Source of the DNA: Castor canadensis | Taxonomy: Eukaryota; Chordata; Mammalia; Rodentia; Castoridae | Assembly (NCBI RefSeq): GCF_047511655.1 | Contig: NC_133386.1 | Location: 76,325,501-76,389,500, forward strand | Reading direction: 5' to 3' | Length of the DNA: 64,000 nt | Part shown: piece after piece, positions 24,748 through 36,201 of the stretch | Position numbering within the stretch: position 1 is the stretch's first letter | Layout of the letters: each line of letters starts with the position of its first letter | The notes under the pieces: model-generated | The model's database searches: none | Told to the model about the DNA's origin: nothing | What the model saw: only the letters and a program-made list of their open reading frames with translations | Position numbers and translations under genes: made by a program

Positions 24748-24788
24748 GGTAGGTGCTCTACCTCTTGAGCCATAGTCCCAGCCCTTTC
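24748..24788 (-). repeat. Truncated ID-type SINE with 17-bp target duplication
   Basis: About 41 bp of minus-strand tRNA-derived SINE head (gtgctctacctcttgagcca) splits the old ORF2. It is flanked by a perfect duplication, ACATGATCTTATACTTA, at 24731-24747 and 24789-24805. Confidence 0.9.
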
Positions 24789-26324
24789 ACATGATCTTAT
24801 ACTTAAAAGGCCCAGAAAACAAACAAAAGACTCCTAGACATCATATACAGCTTCAGCAAAATAAGCAGGATCCAGAATCAATTTATAAAAATCAGTAGAC
24901 TTTCTGTATACCAACAATGAACAGACTGAGAAAGAATATAAGAAAACAACTCCATATACAATAGCCTCAAGAAAGATAAAATACTTAGGAATAAACTTAA
25001 CAAAGGGAGTGAAAGATCTCTACAGTGAAAACTATAAACTATTGAAGAATGAAATTGAAGAAGACTACAGAAGATGGAAAGATCTCCAATGCTCATGGAT
25101 TGGTAGAATCAATATTGTGAAAATGGCTAAACTACCAAAAACAATCTCCATGTTCAATGCAATCTCTACCAAAATTCCAATGACATTCATCACAGAGATT
25201 GAAAAATCAACCCTACAATTCATATGGAAGCACAAAAGACCTTGAATAGCCAAGGCAATACTGAGCAAAATGGGCAGCTCTGGAATATCACAATTCCTGA
25301 CTTCAAGCTATACTACAGAGCCGTATCAATAAAAACAGCATGGTACTGGCACAAAAACAGACATGAAAACCAATAGAAAAGAATAGAAGACCCAGATATA
25401 TGAATCCATGCAGCTATGCCCACCTGGTTTTTGACAAAGGCACCCAAAGCATATGATGGAGAAAAGATAGATTCCTCAACAAATGTTGCGGGAAAACCAG
25501 GTATCTGCATGCAGCAAACTGAAATTAGATCCATGTCTGTCACCCTATACAAGTATCAACTCAAAGTAGATTAAGGACCTTAAGACTTCAAAACAACTAC
25601 AGGAAGTAGTAGGAAATATACTGGAACATATATGAATAGACAAATAGAACTCTAATGACTCAGAAAATTAAAGAAAGTATGAACAAAGGGGATTGTGTGA
25701 AACAAAAAAGCTTCTGCATAGCAAACGAAACAGTCACAACACTTAAGACCTTGCCATCAGAACGGGAGGAAATATTTGCTAGGTATTCATTTGATAAGGA
25801 CTAATACCCAGAATCTACGGGGAGCTCAAAAAACTCAGCCCCCAAAGAGTGAACAACACAATGAAGAAGTGGGCACACGAATTGAATAGGGAATTTTCAA
25901 AGGAAGAGGTACAAATGGCCTATAAATGCATGAAGAAATGCTCAACTTCTCTGGCCATGAAAAGAATACAAATCAAAACTACATTAAGATTTCATCTCAC
26001 CTTAGTTAGAATGGCTGTCATCAAGAACAGAAATAACAAATGTTAGTGAGCATGTGATGAAACAGGAACACTTATACCCTGTTGGTAGAAATGTAAATTA
26101 GTATAACTATTATGAAAAGCAGTACAGAGATTCCTTAAAAAAACTAAAAGTAGAACTGCCATATTATCCAGTGATACCACTCTGGGGCATATACCATAGG
26201 AATGTAAGTCAGGATACAATAGAGACATTTGCACACTGATATTTATTGCAGCACTGTTCACAATAGCCAACCTATGGAAACAACCCAGATGCCCTACAAC
26301 TGATGAATGGATTAAGAAAATGTG

Positions 26325-26368
26325 ATACACACACACGCGCGCACACACACACATACATACACACACAA
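26325..26368 (+). repeat. (CA)n/(CG) microsatellite inside the old L1
   Basis: A short, imperfect alternating purine-pyrimidine tract lies in the place where L1 ORF2 normally encodes the MWYLYT segment, so it expanded within the L1 sequence itself. Confidence 0.85.
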
Positions 26369-27129
26369 TGGAGTTTTATTCAGGCATAAGGAAGAATGAC
26401 ATCATGTGATTTGAAGGTAAATGGATGGAATCGGAAGACATCATGTTAAGTGAAGTAATCCAGGTTCAGAAAGACAAAAGTCACATGTTTTCTCTCATAG
26501 GCAGAAGATAGATCCAAAAGATAAACATATACATAAACACAAACATGATCATACACATTTATATGTAGAACACGTTTGTAACAGTGGAACTGCACTATGG
26601 CACTCGGGGAGGAGGGAAAGGAAAAGAGAACAATAGAGAGTCAACAACATCGAAATACGTAACATCTACACAGGTAGAGGACATGACAATATGTACTGAA
26701 AACTGTTGAATCATGGAGAGTGAGAGGGAAGGGGTAAGGGAGAGTAACAGAGGGGAATGACTGATCAAAGTTAAGTATATTTACAGTTGGGAAACATCGA
26801 GAAACCCCTTAGAACATTGACTTTGGAATTAAAAATGAAAGATAGGACTGTAAAATAGGTACAGCACGGGGGGATACTTGTGGGAGGTGGGAAGGTGAAT
26901 GAAGGAGATGAAGGTGAGAGAATTGGTTGATGGACTTCATAAAAGTGCATGAAATAGAATGATGAAATTTCTTGCAACTGCTTTAAGTGGGATGGAGAGG
27001 GATTCTAGATGGGAGATGGTGGGGGCAATCTAACAATGTATAATGTAAGGCTATTGGGAATTAGCACAAGGAATCCTCCCTGTAAAATGAATATTTTAAT
27101 AAAAATGAAAAAAAGTTAAAAAAAAAGAA

Positions 27130-29283
27130 ATTATACTCCATTTCATGTGAAGTAAAACCAACAGCTATTGTTAAAAGTAGGAGATAACATTGCTGTGTGG
27201 CCTAAGAAGAGGTAATTTAAACATTTAAATGTGAAATGTAATTTCTTGGTTAGAAAAAAGATTGTGTAAAGTTAAGAATAGAAATCTTTCTTTTTATGGA
27301 AAGTCATTGATCTCTGATCCTTAGAGAATAGCATAAATGTTACAGATTTTAAAATTTGCTACAGATCTATTAGAAGAAGAAAAAGTGAGGGAGGCAGAAA
27401 CAAAGGGCAATGTCGCTTTGAGTAAGAGGCAGAGACTAACCTGTACTGTGGGGTTCAAAACGTTAGTGCAAGTGAGCTACTTTAACTTATCCGTTTGTTT
27501 CTTCTTTCATTCATTTCTTAAATCGCTTATCAAACATTTATTGAGTATTTGCCCAGTGTATTAGAGATAAGAAAGAAAGTGTATCTGTTCTCATTCTCAA
27601 GAAGCTCAAAATCCTGGAAAAGATGGACACGAAAGCCAGTAGTACCAGTAGGCATTATGGGTGTGTGTGGAGATATGCTCAGGGGAAGGAGGAGCTTGGA
27701 TGTGCTGCCTGGCTGAGCAAGGTGTGCTTTCAAAGAGGAAGCTGTACCGAGACTTAGAGAATGTGTTGGGAATTAAGTTAGACAGAAAATCAGACAGAAA
27801 AGAGGAAAAAGGCATTTCATTCAGAAGCAACAGCATCTGCAAATGTCCCAGAACCTCTAAAACTAAACAGAAACCTGAGTCTTGTTCATAGCTTTTCATT
27901 GGAAGGGTGGGGTAGTTGGCATAGCCGATTCTGATGGACGTAATTCTTGAGGTTACAACATTAAGAACATAAGAAACATTCTGTATTTCTAGAATTTAAA
28001 GCAATACAAAGCTGGGATAGCATGGATAGAAAGCACAGGCCTTCTTTCAGTGCCATATTTACTTCCTGGGACTACATTTCTGGCACTAAATAGGCATTAA
28101 ATACTCATTTACTGAATTTGAATTGATTTGACAGGTTTTTTTGTTTGTTTTTATTTGTGAAGGTAAGAGAGTAATAAAGCAAACTGAGAACAATACATAT
28201 CTTATTTGCTATGGATAAATCAAATCTCATCTATGGTATTTCTCTTATAGAAACATAACTGTCTCCAGAAAGATGTTATTACAGGTCAGTATTCCATGTT
28301 ACTATGTTTTATAATGGAGCAAATCCCATTGCAAACTAAAACCCAAACCAAAGCCCCCATGACCCTCTATTGTGCAGGCCCAACACAGCTCAACAGTGAT
28401 ACAGCTGATTCCCTACAGTAAGACATCTAATCTGCATCACTGCTGCTGTCTCCTAGGAGAGGAAATAATATATAAATCTTTGCAACTAAGGACACATGTG
28501 CTTTAAGAAAGTGTTTACAGGGTACCTTTATACTGTGACTGAATGTGGTCAATTATTTATAAAGATGATTATAAAATTCCTTTCCTCCCAGACTCACTCC
28601 CCCTTGCAATGTGACTCTGCTATCTCTGTCAATTGATGGAAACTCCTACCCCTTGAAATCTAGGATGCAGGAAAATGAAGGGCTCCTTTCCTATTCAGAG
28701 CCATGCCTCAAGAGATACAGCCCACTAGGAATACTACTGTCAAGTTAAGAAGCTTTGATTAGCCTGTTAAGACAGACAAGCCAGCAGACAGTGGGGGCTT
28801 TCAAATGTGAAGGTATGCCATCTTAGTCCAGCCCAGACGAGCTCTTAGATGACTACAGCTATCAGCAGAAGAAAACTGTAGCTAAACTTGAACAAATAAA
28901 ATGGTTGTTGTCTTAAGACACTAATTTTTGGGATGCTTCATTAACGACTGATACGCTAATGATTTTTTTCTCTGTACAAAGTTCAGTGTCTTATTCTGGA
29001 ATCAAACCAGAATTAACAACTCTACCTTCTTAACACTTGGTCACAACCTTGTGGGGTGAATAGATACCAGCTACTCATTTATTCTCACTTCCAAGTTTAT
29101 TATTTGCATCTGGACTGAAAGGAGCTCTGTTCTCCAGATAGGACTGCTCTAAAGCTAATCAGGGATGAGAGACAGAGCCCAACACACACAGGCACCCTGA
29201 CAGAGCTGCGGGATCTGGGAAGTCATTCAGCATCACCCCCTCATTTCCCATTTAGACCAGAGAGATGGAACAACTTGCTCAAG
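27130..29283. other. Unassigned sequence with L2/MIR-like traces
   Basis: No gene is supported. Two stretches recall ancient L2 3' ends from memory: about 27527-27620 (catttattgagtatttgccc and following) and about 28075-28135 (ggcactaaataggcattaaa). Both are weak and need a repeat library to confirm. Confidence 0.35.
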
Positions 29284-29297
29284 TTCTCACAGCTCTT

Positions 29298-29661
29298 TTT
29301 TTTTAATTCATTTATTCACATTTGCATACATTGTTTGGTTCATTTCTCCCCCCACCCCCCGCCTTCTCCCTCCCCACCTCGCTTCCAGGAAGAACATGTT
29401 CTGCCCTTATCTCTAATTTTGTTGAAGAGAAGATATAAGCATAATAAGAGAGACAGAGCATTTTTGCTGGCTAAGGATAGCTATACAGAGAGATTCCTAG
29501 CATTGCTTTCGTGTACAAATGTGTTACAACTCAAGTTGATTTATCTTTAACTGATCTTTACACTGGTTCCTGATCCCCTTCTCATGTTGACCTCTGTCGC
29601 TTTAAGGTTTCTGTATTAGTTCCTCTGGAGTGGGGACATCAAACGCTTCCTTGTTTTGGGT
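29298..29661 (-). mobile_element. Short L1 3'-UTR insertion
   Basis: About 365 bp of minus-strand L1 3' UTR with a T run at its left end (A tail on the minus strand). A perfect duplication, TTCTCACAGCTCTT, flanks it at 29284-29297 and 29662-29675. The body is the same subfamily as the 3' ends at 59014 and 62718, with cattgtttgg where the youngest copies have caaggcttgg. Confidence 0.92.
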
Positions 29662-29675
29662 TTCTCACAGCTCTT

Positions 29676-31160
29676 GAGTGGCATGTCAGGACAATGATCC
29701 TGATCTTTTGACTACTAATATTAAGTGCTTTCTATATGCAAGTTGAGCATACAAGTATGACAATTTAAGCTTAAAATGATTTTTGAGCAAGCGAAGAGGC
29801 TAATCACTTCAAGGCATGGTTTTGGGGTCCCAGAAAGACCTCGAAAGGCAAAAATGTTTCTGGAACCCATGTGGTTCATTTCTGAAATTGGGGCAGGCAC
29901 AGGATTTCCTACTATAAGAGGGTGACTGATTGGCTGTAAATGTCCTTGGTGCTACACACAAAAAGTTGAGTGAGATTGTTCAGATCTTCAAAAAGCTCTT
30001 AGTCTAGTGGTGGTGCAATGTCTGAGATATTCAACTAAGTTTTACTCCCTTTGCAAAGTCTTTATACCTTCCTCAGGCATACTAACCTTCACCCCTCCAG
30101 AAGGGATGACACAGGATATTGTAATAGACCCCCATGTACGGCCACTCAAGATCAACTAGGCCAAGTTGCTTGGTAATTATATTCAAATATTCTATATCTA
30201 CATTGATTTACTTTTTTTCTAGTTGGTCTATCAGTTACTGAGAGAAGAATAGTAAAATTTCTAGCTGGGATCAAGAATATGTTTATTTTTTCTTAGTTTG
30301 GTCAGTTTTTGCTTCATGCATTGTAAAGCTGCTATTAGATTCATAATATTCATAATTATGCTTTCTTTGTTCATTTTCCTGTTATTATTTCTATCTTGCA
30401 TTATCTCTTATCATTAACAAATGTCCTTGTTCATCTCTGGTAGTAGTTTTACCCTGAAGTACATTTTGTTTCATGAAGGACCACTTCAGATTTTTTTATG
30501 ATCAGCATTTCCATGATATATTTATCTTTTTGCTCTCATCCTGCCTATGTCTTGGTATGTAAAGTGCATCACTTGTAAACAGCATAGAGTCATGTTTTGC
30601 ACTCAAAGTACATGTGGCCTGAGGGCTCAGTTCCTTTCTCATAAAGCTAGGAACACGCCAGTCCTTAAAATAGGTATCTGGCCTAGTTTCTCCCAAATCC
30701 TCTGTGGTTTTAAAAAATCTTTGTGGTGATAGGTTCTCTGTTCATTTCAGCTGCATTCTTAAAGGAAATGCCACAGCCTTTGTCTATATTTTTTACTTTT
30801 CCTGAAATATCCTTTCTAATTTTTCTCCAGACAAGGTCTCACTGTGTGCCCAGGGTGGCCTCAAGATCTTCCTGCATTAGCCTCCCAAGTGCTGGGATTA
30901 CAGATGTGGGCCACCATGCCCATCTTGAAATGTCCTTCTTGATACTTCAGTATACTCACCTCCCATCCCTCAGATATATCTTGGATATTCATTGAATGGA
31001 GGATAGAAAAATGAATATTTTGTTCTTGTAAGGCAAAGAAAATGCATATTAAAATAGCTTTAATTTATGACAGTTCTACTTACTTTATATACAATTCCTA
31101 GGGGAATACTACAAATGCCCAGAGCTAAGATAAATGAATAAGCCTCAATGTCAGCTTAAC
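29676..31160. other. Unassigned non-coding sequence with one B1
   Basis: No supportable gene. The B1 at 30820-30926 is the only clear repeat. Confidence 0.45.
30820..30926 (-). repeat. B1-type SINE
   Basis: The reverse complement of a B1 unit is readable: acaaggtctcactgtgtgcc, then cctcccaagtgctgggatta and ccaccatgcccatc. Confidence 0.85.
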
Positions 31161-31172
31161 TCAGAATTTAGA

Positions 31173-31394
31173 TTTTTTTTTTTGGTGGGACTAGAGTTTG
31201 AACCCAGGGCTTTGTGCTCACAAAGCAGACACTCTACTGCTTGAGCCACACCTCCAGTCCATTTTTTTCTGATTATTTTCGAGATGGGGGTCTCAAATCG
31301 AAACTATTTGCCCAGTCTGGATTTGAACTTTGATCCTCCCAATCTCAGCCTCCCAAGTAGCTAGGATTATAGGCACGAGCCAATGGCACCTGGT
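31173..31394 (-). repeat. Dimeric B1 + ID SINE
   Basis: On the minus strand a B1 unit (CCAGGTGCCATTGGCTCGTG onward) is followed by a linker and then an ID unit (GGACTGGAGGTGTGGCTCAA) with its own A tail. The flanks TCAGAATTTAGA (31161-31172) and TCAGAATTTGGA (31395-31406) form a target duplication with one mismatch, so the two units moved as one element. Confidence 0.9.
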
Positions 31395-31464
31395 TCAGAA
31401 TTTGGAATTTTTGTTTTTAAATCTTTCACAACCATGAAAGAACTAGATGATGTTTATTATCAAC

Positions 31465-31555
31465 TTTTTTTTTTTTTTAGCAGTACTGAGGTTTGAACTC
31501 AGGGCTTTGCTCTTGCAAGGCAGGCGCCCTATTGCTTGAGCCACACCCCCAGCCC
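31465..31555 (-). repeat. ID-type tRNA-derived SINE
   Basis: A T run, gcagtactgaggtttgaact, then cctattgcttgagccacacc and cccagcc: a full-length minus-strand ID-type unit. Confidence 0.9.
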
Positions 31556-31556
31556 T

Positions 31557-33784
31557 AGTGTCAACATTTTTATAAGTAGACTTAATTTATGGCCTGGGAG
31601 TGTTTCATGTGATTCAAATCTAATATCTTACAGCTGCCCAAACCTGAAGTTGAGGAGTGACTAAACTGTTCTAGATTAAAGCAAGGAGTTCTCTAGGAAC
31701 ATAACGGATCAAGGGGCAACAGATTAGTTCAGATCCAGCTCACAAAATAAAAAACATGAGCAAGTCCAAGAACACGCCTATGTGGCTCCACAAGCCTTGG
31801 AAAAAGTTAAGCCACAGAGTGACCAGGCTTACATAGCCACTAGTAGAGCTGAGTTGGAATGTAGATTCAGAATTACACAAAAGCAGCTCTTAAATTGAAG
31901 AACATGTTTTAAACTGAGCTATGAAAAGTTATTTTATCTTTCTAGCAATGAAAGGTGCTACACCCATCTCCTGGAATATACTTGAATAGTCTAGTTAGCT
32001 CATTAAGTGCTCATTGCCCTAAGTAAGCAGTTACTGCTTAGTAATTAGAGTGCTCACTCAGACCTTGCATTCTCACCTTAGCCATTAAAGTCCTTCTTTT
32101 CCCTCTTTGACTGCAATTTCTTTCATTAACTGTTGATTGAGTAGCTGTTGGGAGGAGTGCATTGACAGTGCTGTGGGAGGAAAGGGGGCAATCAGAGCCC
32201 AGTTCCAGCCCTCAAGGAGTTGTAAGTTTGTCTAGAAGGAAGCTGCTGGCATAAGAATAAAATTAAAAAAAAATAGCCACCTTTGTCGATGACGGGCACA
32301 AAGAAACAATGCAAGAGAAGCTGCAAGGTTGCTTGTGGTTAAGGAACCCAGTGTTTAGACAGTGTTATGGATTTTATGGCCTTAGGAGTCACAAAGTTCT
32401 TCCTCCTTGAAAGGAGAAATCATTTTTGTTTCTGGGTTGTCCAGCACTAAGTTCATTGCTCTGTCCTGATAGAATATTTTTTTCAGTCCTTTTAATTTTC
32501 CACCAAGAAAGAAAATGAAATGATATGTGGAAGTGTCTGGCTTAATGTCCGGCACATAAGAAGTCCCTCAGAAACCCTTTCTCTACAGTCTTTCACTATA
32601 GCTGGTAACTCATAGCAGTCCATGGGTCAGGGTGTCTAGTTAATGTCTAGACTCCAAAAGAGAGATGTTGTCAACCCAGAAAGGAGAGGCAGTGGGACTG
32701 AGGATCAGGTAACAACAAGGAGCTTTGTGTAAGTTTAGCATGTGAAGAAACTGATCAAATAACTGGCAAATTAATACATCAGTGAAAATTTACAACATCA
32801 CTTACACAGGACTGTGTCATAGGGTTAAAGACAGAGAATTAAGTTAATGACTGCGTTGCAGGGAAAGCAAGACTACAGATTTGTGATGGAGATAGATACC
32901 AATTAAAGTAAAATCTTGCCTTTAAACAAGTTTGTTGACAGAATATGTAAACTGGGTCTGGAAGGCTTAAATGAAGAGAATTCATTTGTTGATATTTCGA
33001 AGTCATGTCAAAAATAATGGTAATGTTGCCCTTTTAGTTTTTCTTTGACGTTGGTTTTTACTTGAATTAAGAAATTTTTAGTTAAGCCACAGCTGGAGGT
33101 CTAATGACTAAATTTGACAAATTTCTTCTTTCTTCCTGGGCTTTTATTCTAAATTCAGGCAAAGAAAATTCATTTTTTTTCAACATGTTTTAAATTTCTC
33201 AAGTACTAGTTATTTATTTATTTTTCTTTTTTCTTTTTCCCACTGTGCAATCCCCTTCAGTTCCAGCAGTCTTTGGTAGTGAGCAGGCAATGGTTCAGAG
33301 CCTCAGCTTGCTCTGGCATAGGACACTATGAAGTACTAGTTAATTTGGTTTGTTTGAAGCAAGCTAAGAATAAGTGAATAAATCCAGGCAGCACTGAAGT
33401 AGGTTCTTTTGGATAAGTTGCTTTGTTTTTCTGGATTTTCATTCAAACAGTGACAAAAACAAGGGATTGAATTAGATGATCCCCATGTTTCTTCCAGCTA
33501 TCATCTATTTCAAAGAACATTTGCAGTCAAAGTTTTGGTCAAAAGTTGCAACAACTCTTAGAAACCATGAAGCAGTGGTGGTGTGATTAAGAGCTTGGAG
33601 ACCTCAATCAAAAATATCATTGGTGCCTGAAACTTCCACCATTGAACTTGTCTTTTTTAAGCAACATGAAAATGCACATGTACTCCTCAGACTGAGGAGA
33701 CAAATGTAACTAGAAGAGGGGGTGCAGGGTGGGGTGAGGACCTGGGTACAGAGATGGGTAATGACTGCCAACAAAGAACACTGC
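31557..33784. other. Unassigned non-coding sequence
   Basis: No gene is supported. A weak L2-like piece lies at about 32150-32235 (cagccctcaaggagttgtaa). The rest is unassigned. Confidence 0.4.
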
Positions 33785-33928
33785 TGCCGGGCATAGTGGA
33801 ACACAGCTGTAATCCCAGCACTCAGGAGTCTGAAGCAGGAGGATCATGATTTGAGGCCAGCCTGGCCTACATAGTGAGACTCTGTCTCAAAGCCACATCT
33901 CCTCCCCCTCCAAAAAAAAGAAAGAAAA
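33785..33928 (+). repeat. B1 SINE
   Basis: A plus-strand B1: gccgggcatagtggaacaca, then tgtaatcccagcactcagga and gaggccagcctggcctacat, ending in an A-rich tail. The closest to a full B1 monomer in the window. Confidence 0.95.
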
Positions 33929-33988
33929 CTGTAGCTCATCTCTAGCCGGTTTTACCATGTAGTTCACTAGGCTTTTGGTTTGTCTAAG

Positions 33989-34309
33989 TTTTTTGTTTTT
34001 TCTTGTTTTTCATAGTACTAAGCTTTAAACTCAGTGCCTCAGGCTTGATAGACAGTCTCTACCACTTGAGCCATACCCCCACCCTTTTTTTGCTGTAGTT
34101 ATTTTTCAGGTAGGGTCTTGTATTTTTGCCGGGAGTGGCTTCAGACTCTGATATCCCTACCTACTGCCTCCTGCATAGATGGGATGACAGGCATATGCCG
34201 CCCTGCCAGGCTTATTGATTGAGATGTTGAGGTGTGTGTTTCACTAACTTTTTGCCTGGGTTGGGCTTGAGTGACTGGGATTACAGGTGTAAGCTACTGT
34301 ACCTGGCTT
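33989..34309 (-). repeat. Dimeric B1 + ID SINE, old
   Basis: A minus-strand composite: ID-like sequence (cttgagccatacccccaccc) next to the T tail and B1-like sequence further in, ending at gattacaggtgtaagctact. The B1 part looks longer than one unit, suggesting a partial extra monomer. Confidence 0.75.
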
Positions 34310-34759
34310 GTTTTTTTAAAGAGTTGCTGGATAACCAGATTTTCTGTGAAATCTCCTAATTTAAAAGTATTGGATCAATCTCATTTAGGAAAAAAAACCC
34401 CAATATCTTTGACCTATGCCTATTAGCAGTAACAGAGTCTGATACTCACTATGAACTCAACATTTGTGTCACCTCCAAATTTACTTTGAAGCCTAATGTT
34501 ATAAGCTAGCCTGAGTAGGAACAAGGAAATAGCATACTGCAAAAAGAGCTTAGTTAACAATGGGTTCCTACAGATTAATCTAAAAGTTGAAAATATGATT
34601 TAATCACGAAGGATATGTAAAAGTCACAGCTAAACTCCTGCCTATTGGAAAAGCAGAATGTGAATAATTTCCAAGTGGGTTATAAAGAGCACAGCTACAG
34701 AAGAATGCAGAGGAGGACTTGTTGTTGTGGAAAGCCAGTCCTGCCCTTAACTCTCAGAA

Positions 34760-35741
34760 TGAACCCCAGCTTGGACTCCAGGCCCAAACTCCTGTACTTC
34801 CACATGTCAGGTTTGGCCACGTGCCTCTATACACAAAAGAAAGAGACATGATGAAGGGCAGAGAAAGGAAATTTATTTTTTTCTCAAAAGCAGAGGATAG
34901 TAAAATAGATCAGGTTCTGTCTGGGGGCTGGTACCAGTGGGAGGGGGAAGATATACTGAAAGGACAAAGGAGGGTGAATATGGTGAAAATGTTATGTACT
35001 CATGTATAAAAATGGAAAAATGAGACCTGTTGGAACTATTCTAAGAATGGGGGGAGGGGATATAAGGGAGATAATGGTGGGGGTGAATTTCACTAAGACA
35101 TATTGTAAGTGCTTTGGTAAATATCACAAGGTACCCCCAGTATAACAATAACATGATAATAAAAATTTTTTTAAAAAAGAGAAAGATTTATTACATGACC
35201 CAGGACGTGTCCTGGGAAGAGGAGAAGTAAGTACTCAAACCATCTTTAGCCATCTTTGGGGTACAAGCATGAAGTTTAGCTTTGAACAGATAAAAAAATT
35301 AGGGATAGGGGATAAAAGGTATGCATAGCTAAACAGTTCCAATCACAGGTGTGACCTGGTTGGTCATTATCTCAGTCCTCTTTCTTTTAGTGTACTAAGG
35401 TTTCCAGAGAAGTTGATATTGCTGTCATCACTTGAGGGCAGAATCCGGTTCTCATATGTTATTCCTACTCCCAGGGTGCAGTCTCATTGTTATAGGTAAT
35501 TGACATCATTTGGACAGTGGCCAGTCCTACAAGGCTCCTCTGCTCCTTAGTCCCTTGTCATAAAGATATCATCAGTCATTCCTGTCATTCTTTGATTCTA
35601 AGGTGGCTGCATGAGAGAAGAGGTTCAGAGCAAAGACAACAGATACAAAATGGAGACAGAGAGGTCAAGCTTTTCTCCTGTTAATTCATGGGCCCAAGTA
35701 AGGAGTCAATACTTCTCAGAAAAACTATTTTAACCATCTCT
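34760..35741 (-). repeat. LTR-like insertion split by an L1 3' end
   Basis: This block is missing from copies 2 and 3 of the local repeat, so it inserted into copy 1. Its outer parts (about 34760-34887 and 35184-35741) look like one minus-strand LTR with an AATAAA signal near the split. I cannot name the family, and no TG...CA edges were fixed. Confidence 0.45.
34888..35183 (+). mobile_element. Old L1 3'-UTR fragment
   Basis: G-rich sequence followed by gggtgaatttcactaagaca, acccccagtataacaataac and an A-rich end at about 35160-35183 resembles the 3' UTR of an older L1 subfamily. It interrupts the LTR-like block. Confidence 0.6.
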
Positions 35742-36115
35742 TACAAGAAAATTCATTTCATCTCTTTCCACATCTGTTAAGGCATGGACACTGAAGTCAA
35801 TGACTCCTAACATTCTTCTTTGGGTTAACACTTTGATTCTCTGATTCTGTGGGAAGGCTTTCTGAAGAGGATATTTGATAAGATTTGGTTGGGATGGGGA
35901 GACTGTAACAAGTGAAAATAAATTCCCATCCACTCTTGACCCTCTCTAAATAAATGATGCCATTTCTAGTCCTCATTCTATCTCTGAATATTGTCTCTAT
36001 GATGTCCATTTTGGGGATGAGAAAAGATGTTTTAATTCCTGTCAAGTGACTCAGGAGAAAGATTAAGTCTGTGTTCAGGCTTTTATTTTATTCTGTGGTG
36101 CTTCAGGTTACTTGC

Positions 36116-36201
36116 TTTCTTTCTTTGGCAGTTTTGGTGTTTGACTCAGGGACTCATGCTTGCTAGGCAGGTGCTCTACCACTTAAGTCCCTCTGCCAGC
36201 C
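36116..36201 (-). repeat. ID-type SINE with target duplication
   Basis: A minus-strand ID-like unit (gctaggcaggtgctctacca) inside copy 1, flanked by CTTCAGGTTACT at 36101-36112 and 36202-36213. Copy 2 has a single CTTCAGGTTACT at the matching place, near 39340, and no SINE. Confidence 0.9.

Larger units (their letters stand above)
23668..27129 (+). mobile_element. Old L1, right part (ORF1 remnant, ORF2, 3' UTR)
   Basis: The older host L1 resumes directly after the target duplication. ORF1-like sequence runs to about 23930, then jumps to ORF2 at a point matching about 20622 of the young element (FLDTYEQPKLNQE), so ORF1's end and the whole endonuclease are missing. ORF2 continues in short broken frames, including FADDMILYL near 24720, to about 26500. 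A 3' UTR unlike that of the young family ends in an A-rich tail near 27110-27129. Many frameshifts and stops mark it as old. Confidence 0.9.
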
